Origin: Schistocerca nitens | Lineage: Eukaryota; Arthropoda; Insecta; Orthoptera; Acrididae | Assembly: GCF_023898315.1 (NCBI RefSeq) | Contig: NC_064616.1 | Span: 538,647,602-538,711,601, forward strand | DNA: 64,000 nucleotides | Direction: 5' to 3' | In this document: one piece after another, positions 58,926 through 64,000 of the stretch | Layout: every line of letters starts with the position of its first letter | Position numbering within the stretch: the first letter of the stretch is position 1 | Notes under the pieces: model-generated | What the model was told of the DNA's origin: nothing | The model's input: only the letters and a program-made list of their open reading frames with translations | Databases searched by the model: none | Made by a program: the position numbers and the translations under genes

Positions 58926-59623
58926 TGCAATGCCTCAGCTCAAGGAATTCGATAAAGGTCGCGTTCTTGCGCTTTATGTATATGGATACAGTATCAGCGC
59001 CATTTCCCGTGCCCTAGGATACAGCAAATCTACGATTCATCTCTGGGTAAAGAGGATGGTGGATGAAGGCCACGTGAACAGCGGTCGTCGCCCTGGGCGT
59101 CCACGGACTACCACGGAGTATCAAGACAATAGGAAGCTCCAATGCAGTGATGACGACACATTCAGGACCAGCACAGAAATAAGGAACATCTTTCAGCTAA
59201 GCGTGAGATGGTCGACCATACGACGACGTCTCAACGAGAAGAGAAGGTATGGACGAAAATCCGCGCTTATGAAAATGTTGAAAGAGCAACATAGGGCTCT
59301 GGAGTACAGGAATAGTCACTTTAATACTGGGAGCAAGTTATATTTACGGACGAGAAGGTTTTTTCCACTTGGCCAAATACACTCCTGGAAATGGAAAAAA
59401 GAACACATTGACACCGGTGTGTCAGACCCACCATACTTGCTCCGGACACTGCGAGAGGGCTGTACAAGCAATGATCACACGCACGGCACAGCGGACACAC
59501 CAGGAACCGCGGTGTTGGCCGTCGAATGGCGCTAGCTGCGCAGCATTTGTGCACCGCCGCCGTCAGTGTCAGCCAGTTTCCCGTGGCATACGGAGCTCCA
59601 TCGCAGTCTATAACACTGGTAGC

Positions 59624-60646
59624 ATGCCGCGACAGCGTGGACGTGAACCGTATGTGCAGTTGACGGACTTTGAGCGAGGGCGTATAGTGGGCATGCGGGA
59701 GGCCGGGTGGACGTACCGCCGAATTGCTCAACACGTGGGGCGTGAGGTCTCCACAGTACATCGATGTTGTCGCCAGTGGTCGGCGGAAGGTGCACTTGAC
59801 CGTCGACCTGGGACCGGACCGCAGCGACGCACGGATGCACGCCAAGACCGTAGGATCCTACGCAGTGCCGTAGGGGACCGCACCGCCACTTCCCAGCAAA
59901 TTAGGGACACTGTTGCTCCTGGGGTATCGGCGAGGACCATTCGCAACCGTCTCCATGATGCTGGGCTACGGTCCCGCACACCGTTAGGCCGTGTTCCGCT
60001 CACGCCCCAACATCGTGCAGCCCGCCTCCAGTGGTGTCGCGACAGGCGTGAATGGAGGGACGAATGGAGTCGTGTCGTCTTCAGCGATGAGAGTCGCTTC
60101 TGCCTTGGTGCCAATGATGGTCGTATGCGTGTTTGGCGCCGTGCAGGTGAGCGCCACAATCAGGACTGCATACGACCGAGGCACACAGGGCCAACACCCG
60201 GCATCATGGTGTGGGGAGCGATCTCCTACACTGGCCGTACACCACTGGTGATCGTCGAGGGGACACTGAATAGTGCACGGTACATCCAAACCGTTATCGA
60301 ACCCATCGTTCTACCATTCCTAGACCGGCAAGGGAACCTGCTGTTCCAACAGGACAATGCACGTCCGCATGTATCCCGTGCCACCCAACGTGCTCTAGAA
60401 GGTGTAAGTCAACTACCCTGGCCAGCAATATCTCCGGATCTGTCCCCCATTGAGCATGTTTGGGACTGGATGAAGCGTCGTCTCACGCGGTCTGCACGTC
60501 CAGCACGAACGCTGGTCCAACTGAGGCGCCAGGTGGAAATGGCATGGCAAGCCGTTCCACAGGACTACATCCAGCATCTCTACGATCGTCTCCATGGGAG
60601 AATAGCAGCCCGCATTGCTGCGAAAGGTGGATATACACTGTACTAG
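59624..60646 (+). CDS. Tc1-like transposase, 340 aa, intact
   Basis: Cuts and reinserts the element at TA. The start ATG at 59624 (MPRQRGREPYVQLTDFERGR) was chosen because the family N-terminus begins just before this HTH; the frame is open further upstream by chance. Paired helix-turn-helix at about residues 14-55 (ERGRIVGMREAGWTYRRIAQ) and 75-115, with a basic linker (RRPGTGPQRRT) between. Catalytic triad: D155 in VVFSDESRF, D244 in LFQQDNARPH, E277 in PDLSPIEHVWD. There are 32 residues between D244 and E277, two fewer than the usual Tc1 DD34E. PGIMVWGAIS lies at about 192-201. The C-terminus ends GGYTLY at the stop TAG (60644-60646). No frameshift or stop. Whether it is active cannot be judged from sequence alone. 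Confidence 0.92.
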   Translation: MPRQRGREPYVQLTDFERGRIVGMREAGWTYRRIAQHVGREVSTVHRCCRQWSAEGALDRRPGTGPQRRTDARQDRRILRSAVGDRTATSQQIRDTVAPGVSARTIRNRLHDAGLRSRTPLGRVPLTPQHRAARLQWCRDRREWRDEWSRVVFSDESRFCLGANDGRMRVWRRAGERHNQDCIRPRHTGPTPGIMVWGAISYTGRTPLVIVEGTLNSARYIQTVIEPIVLPFLDRQGNLLFQQDNARPHVSRATQRALEGVSQLPWPAISPDLSPIEHVWDWMKRRLTRSARPARTLVQLRRQVEMAWQAVPQDYIQHLYDRLHGRIAARIAAKGGYTLY

Positions 60647-60738
60647 TGCCGACATTGTGCATGCTCTGTTGCCTGTGTCTATGTGCCTGTGGTTCTGTCA
60701 GTGTGATCATGTGATGTATCTGACCCCAGGAATGTGTC

Positions 60739-60744
60739 AATAAA
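60739..60744 (+). promoter_or_regulatory. AATAAA polyadenylation signal of the nested Tc1 element
   Basis: AATAAA lies 93 bases after the transposase stop and about 57 bases before the right end of the element, a fitting place for 3' end formation of the transposase transcript. Confidence 0.5.
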
Positions 60745-60962
60745 GTTTCCCCTTCCTGGGACAATGAATTCACGGTGTTCTTATTTCAATTTCCAGGAGT
60801 GTATATCGTCCACGTGGAGCGAGATTTGACAGAAACTATGTTCATCAAAGGAAAATGGGCGGCCGAACTTCTGTCACAGTTTGGGGATGGATATCAGCAG
60901 ACGGTTGTGGCGTTTTGTGGGAACTGGACCGTCCGCTTGCTAGTCGTTACTACTGCCAAATA

Positions 60963-61242
60963 CTGGAGAACATGATGCTTCCTTCTGTTCGTCAGAAGGT
61001 TTCGGGAGCCAGTATAATATTCCATCACGACCGTTCCCCATTCCATGCAGCGAATTGTGTAAAACAATGGTTTCAAATGAATGGAGACATCTATCTCCTT
61101 GACTGGAGAACTTATTGCTTCCTTCTGTTCGTCAGAGGTTTTCGGGAGGCAGTATAATATTCCATCATGACCGTTCCCCAGTCCATACAGCGAATTGTGT
61201 AAAACAATGGTATCAAATGAGTGAAGACAGCGATCTCCTGGA
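60963..61242 (+). repeat. 140 bp tandem duplication in the outer Tc1 transposase
   Basis: Copies at 60963-61102 and 61103-61242, each starting CTGGAGAAC.T..TGCTTCC and running through TATAATATTCCATCA.GACC and AACAATGGT.TCAAATGA. There are about a dozen differences. The 140 bases are not a multiple of three, so the duplication also shifts the frame. Confidence 0.9.
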
Positions 61243-61476
61243 TTGTTCTCCAAAAGGTACTGACCTCAATCCTGTAGAGCACGTATGGGCACAGATGGAG
61301 ATAATTATTAGGTGTACAAGACCTACACAAACAACCAAGGCATCGCTGTCCGAAGCAGTTCATGATTCATGGGAAGAGCTGTCGCAGAATTACAGATTCA
61401 TAAGGAAACTTGTTGCCTCTGTTCCCCGCCGTCTAAATGTTATTGTAGAGGAGGATGGAAGCTGGACAAGATACTG

Positions 61477-63099
61477 AATCCATTATGCTATTAGGGAGGA
61501 AACTTTATGACAAAAGAACGTTTTGTTTACCGTTCGATTACTCTTATAGATCGTTTACGTTACTATGAATAAAAGAAAAATGCGTTTGCACTAAACTTTT
61601 TTCAAATGAAGGTGTAATATAGCTAAATCGGAAACGATTGATCATCACCAGCTAAGACACTTAATTCAAAGAAGAAGACCATAATATACACATAACTCAA
61701 TTAGTCTGTTTCACTCTTTTTCAGTCATTCAAAGGGTTATTGATTTTAAATTATTTGGTGATCATTGATCAAGAAGATCCAGACGACTATGGGAACAACT
61801 TTTTTTCACATGGCAAATGACATGAAATCCGATGAGGCCATCAAAGTGAAAGAATTAATTTGGTTTGACGTCAATAAGAAGGCATATTACTTTGAGTTAT
61901 TTGTGCAGACAGGACTCCAGTACCGAGGGGAGCATAAAAGAGAGATTATTTTTATTGAATACAGAGTGGAAAACATAATACCGAAAGCAAATAATCAGAA
62001 AAGTGCGAGTATGACTCACACTATGTGAGTTCTGTACAAACACAATTACGTACTTAGATAATAGTAATTCCTTTTGCTTAATGCCCTGGTGCAAGTTTTT
62101 GTATTGGATACCACTTCGGTGACGTGTGTGTCCCTAAACTATACCAGTCATCCAAGCGGCGGGAAGCCAAGTACAGTTAAATGGGTAAACCGAAAAATGC
62201 GATGTTCCTGGCCAGTCGGTACATTATTGACAGGTGAACACTAGGTTAAAATGAAGACTGAAAACTCCATGGTATAAACGAGATTCGATCCTGAGACTTT
62301 TCTAATTGCAGGCGGGCCCTTTACTGCTAAACCAGCGTGCCCAATAGTTCCGACCAATATTCGTGTGCAGCTTTTATAGATTACGTTTGCGAGTATCTGA
62401 ACGTTTGACATGGCAGGCTGTATCTTTCGAGAGAAGTAACTTAGGAGCTTAAATTTATTTACACAGCCACAGAACCGTAGACCTTAGCACGTGGCACATA
62501 TTTGTACTTTATATCTTTACATGTCCTGAAAACAAGAGGTCTTAGCAGACTGAACGACAGGCAGATGGATAATAAATGATAAAGAAAATGTATTTTTCCG
62601 TGCCGTATCATTACAAATCAACAATTTTCGCATTTATTCCTTTACTTGTAGTTTATTACTTTATGTATCTGCACACACTGCTAAATTCCTAACTTTTGTC
62701 GTAGTTCTGTGACGCTCCTGTATGACTGTGGACTGAACATAGACAATGAGCATTTCACGGCCGAATTTACATAATCTGTCGATAATGCTTAACGACTTGG
62801 TGTACTTTCAATTAATCATACAGACGTTTTTTGTACCTTTATTATGATAAGCTGTATGTCATTTTTCTGAGTATAGTGCACACTAAATATGGACTTTAGG
62901 TGCTTCTGTAAACGAAACATCGTCCCCCCTATAAATCGTCGCATGAACGACCAAATAGATATAGAACTACGTGACCACGGGATAGTAAAGTTACAGAAAT
63001 CGCTCATCAGAAGTATAGGCACTGCATCCGCAAGTATACCAACTTGATTATACACAAAGTATGCGAAAGAACTTGCTCCTTTCCTAACATAATTTTACC
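61477..63099. other. Unassigned sequence
   Basis: No gene recognised. An 87-codon plus-strand open frame at 61765-62028 has no motif. A tRNA-like relic is listed separately. Confidence 0.4.
62262..62345 (-). repeat. tRNA-like relic (SINE head?)
   Basis: On the minus strand it reads GGGCACGCTGGTTTAGCAGT (A-box-like TGGTTTAGCAG), then, 40 bases on, CAGGATCGAATCTC (B-box-like). The ends do not pair as an acceptor stem, so a functional tRNA gene is unlikely. It looks like the head of another tRNA-derived repeat. Confidence 0.4.
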
Positions 63100-63365
63100 G
63101 TAAATGTCCTGATGAACCATCCCAATGATTGGAAACAAGCAAAGGTTATTTTCATGGTCGTCGGAATGATGCACAAAAGTACAGGTCCACAATTCTGACG
63201 TCGGTCTGTTGTAGAACTTCGTAATATGCTCGCACATTAAACAAGTTTCGGAGTTTCAAAATCTACTCTGTAAGAATCAACACGATTTCCGTAGACAAAG
63301 ATCGTGTGCAAATCAGAACGCTCTGTTCGCCAACGAGATCCCCGAAAACAGTAAATACAGGTGAC
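63100..63365 (+). pseudogene. LINE reverse transcriptase fragment
   Basis: In shifting frames it reads NDWKQAKVIF ('DWKxAxVxPI'), an interrupted RPTS..CCRT-like stretch, and QHDFRRQRSCANQNALFANE ('HGFRxxxSxxxxL'), the fingers and palm blocks of a non-LTR RT before the catalytic A motif. The sequence stops at the TA (63370) where a Tc1 element starts, so the Tc1 element probably inserted into this LINE; the continuation would be outside the window. Confidence 0.65.
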
Positions 63366-63371
63366 CAAGTA

Positions 63372-64000
63372 CACTGCTGGCCACCGTAAATGCAACACCA
63401 AGAAAGACAAGAGGTAGCACAACAAAATTTATTTTGTAGATAACATGTTGATCAAGTATCAAATGATTGCGTTTACAGACGTCTGTGACATGTGGTTCCT
63501 GCCAGCATCAGTAGCCAGAGTAGCCGCCATTGTTGGAGATCACCGCCGCCACACGTCTCGGCATTGAGTCAAAGAGACGATGGATGTGTTCCTGGGGTAC
63601 AGCAGCCCAAGCAGCTTCCACACGTTGCCAAAGATCATCTGGTGTGGCAGCTGGGGATGCAATCTGGGTCACTCGTTGAGCAACCATGGACCACATGTTT
63701 TCTATCGGCGAAAGATCCGGAGAGCGAGCCGGCCAGGGAAGTAATTCAATCTGGTTATTGACGAAGAACCTTTGGACAATGCGTGCCACGTGTGGTCGCG
63801 CATTATCCTGTTGAAATATGGCTGTGGCCGAGCCCTGAAGGTAAGGAAGGACAACTGGCTCCAGCACCTCGGGTATGTAGCGCCGGCTATTTAAAGTACC
63901 GGCAATGCGTACTAGAGGCGTGCGAGAGTAATATCCAATACCGCCCCATACCATAATACCCGGTGCAAGACCAGTGTGGCAGTGCATAATGCAGCTGTCC
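63372..64000 (-). mobile_element. Tc1-like transposon, cut by the window edge
   Basis: The terminal sequence after TA (63370-63371) reads CACTGCTGGCCACCGTAAAT, typical of a Tc1 terminal repeat of the CACTGCTGGCCA type. The transposase gene follows on the minus strand. The other end lies beyond 64000. Confidence 0.85.
63508..64000 (-). CDS. Tc1-like transposase, C-terminal part
   Basis: Open to the window edge. From the edge inward it reads DSCIMHCHTGLAPGIMVWGG, TLNSRRYIPEVLEPVVLPYL, AIFQQDNARPHVARIVQRFF (second aspartate), PARSPDLSPIENMWSMV (glutamate) and ends NNGGYSGY with the stop at 63508-63510. There are 34 residues between D and E, the normal Tc1 spacing. The visible part has no stop or frameshift, so the gene may be intact; the N-terminal half and the first aspartate are outside. 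The C-terminus resembles that of the intact transposase at 59624, but the proteins differ clearly. Confidence 0.88.
   Translation of the reverse strand, partial: DSCIMHCHTGLAPGIMVWGGIGYYSRTPLVRIAGTLNSRRYIPEVLEPVVLPYLQGSATAIFQQDNARPHVARIVQRFFVNNQIELLPWPARSPDLSPIENMWSMVAQRVTQIASPAATPDDLWQRVEAAWAAVPQEHIHRLFDSMPRRVAAVISNNGGYSGY

Larger units (their letters stand above)
59380..60801 (+). mobile_element. Complete Tc1-like transposon, nested
   Basis: Both ends are intact. The left end reads CACTCCTGGAAATGGAAAAA, the right end, reverse-complemented, CACTCCTGGAAATTGAAATA. Both continue AGAACAC, giving 27 bases with two mismatches. TA flanks each side (59378-59379 and 60802-60803). Length is 1422 bases. 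It contains one uninterrupted transposase gene and an AATAAA before the right end. It lies inside the first-catalytic-block region of an older Tc1 transposase and has itself no visible damage. Confidence 0.95.
58930..61476 (+). pseudogene. Outer Tc1-like transposase, split by a nested Tc1 element
   Basis: The ATG at 58930 starts MPQLKEFDKGRVLALYVYGY, then a paired helix-turn-helix (SISAISRALGYSKSTIHLWV), the GRR/GRPR linker (SGRRPGRPRTT) and a second HTH-like part. The first catalytic block lies at about 59345-59365 in a different frame (FTDEKVFSTW). The nested element enters at 59378. The gene resumes at 60804 with a GRTSVTVWGWISADG block and the second catalytic block in SIIFHHDRSPFHAANCVKQW. 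A 140-base tandem duplication follows, then the repeated second block and GTDLNPVEHVWAQ with the glutamate; the stop is at 61474-61476. The spacing in the second copy is 35 residues between D and E. Frameshifts plus the insertion and duplication make it inactive. Confidence 0.85.

Noticed and set aside
60894..61363. Minus-strand open frames over the outer Tc1 transposase
   Set aside because: They are reverse shadows of the duplicated transposase segment.
60963..61476. A DD35E spacing of the outer Tc1 transposase as a distinct subgroup
   Set aside because: The copy is decayed and duplicated, so a one-residue shift cannot be trusted from this copy alone.

Overview
This is eukaryotic, insect-type DNA, and it looks like an orthopteran genome. 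The abundant tRNA-derived SINE here, with its AGTTAAGTCCCATAGTGCTC-type tail, is one I associate from memory with Schistocerca grasshoppers and locusts. That assignment is inference and no search was run. I could not recognise a single host gene or a convincing host exon in 64 kb. Almost everything that can be named is a transposable element, and most of it is broken.

Layout: 0.7-1.7 kb is a LINE reverse transcriptase relic. 10.2-12.2 kb holds two mariner/Tc1 remnants, followed by a 5'-truncated LINE (12.35-14.2 kb). A decayed hAT element (14.80-16.50 kb) sits inside a ~90 bp tandem repeat. A long plus-strand LINE runs from about 19.0 to 26.3 kb. It has been hit three times: by a ~2.1 kb unit carrying a degraded orphan protein family (20.3-22.4 kb), by a SINE (23.7 kb), and by the 3' end of a second LINE on the minus strand (24.66-25.85 kb). 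Next come a nested pair of inverted-repeat elements (26.34-26.84 kb), a G-rich tract, a Tc1 relic (28.2-29.0 kb) and a minus-strand Ty3/gypsy-like LTR retrotransposon (30.7-36.7 kb). The gypsy LTRs are themselves interrupted, one by a SINE and the other by a Penelope-like fragment with a GIY-YIG-type tail.

The second half contains more SINEs, a Tc1 relic (41.4-42.45 kb) and two copies of an unnamed ~1.0-1.2 kb dispersed repeat (45.27-46.43 and 56.66-57.80 kb). Between them lies a young gag-only LTR retrotransposon (46.44-54.17 kb) whose LTRs differ at 7 of 548 positions. At 58.9-61.5 kb a decayed Tc1 transposase gene is split by a complete Tc1-like element with intact 27 bp terminal repeats and an uninterrupted 340-codon transposase. 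That is the only clearly intact protein gene in the window. A further Tc1-like element, inserted next to a LINE fragment, runs off the right edge.

The genes form no pathway or operon. The biology is a layered record of insertions, which can be ordered by nesting. Target-site duplications (9-14 bp for SINEs, TA for Tc1, 8 bp for hAT, 12 bp for the Penelope fragment) support many boundaries directly. The most interesting items are the orphan protein unit at 20.3-22.4 kb, the gag-only LTR element, the intact Tc1 transposase with a DD32E rather than DD34E spacing, and the SINE families with different tRNA-like heads on a related tail.
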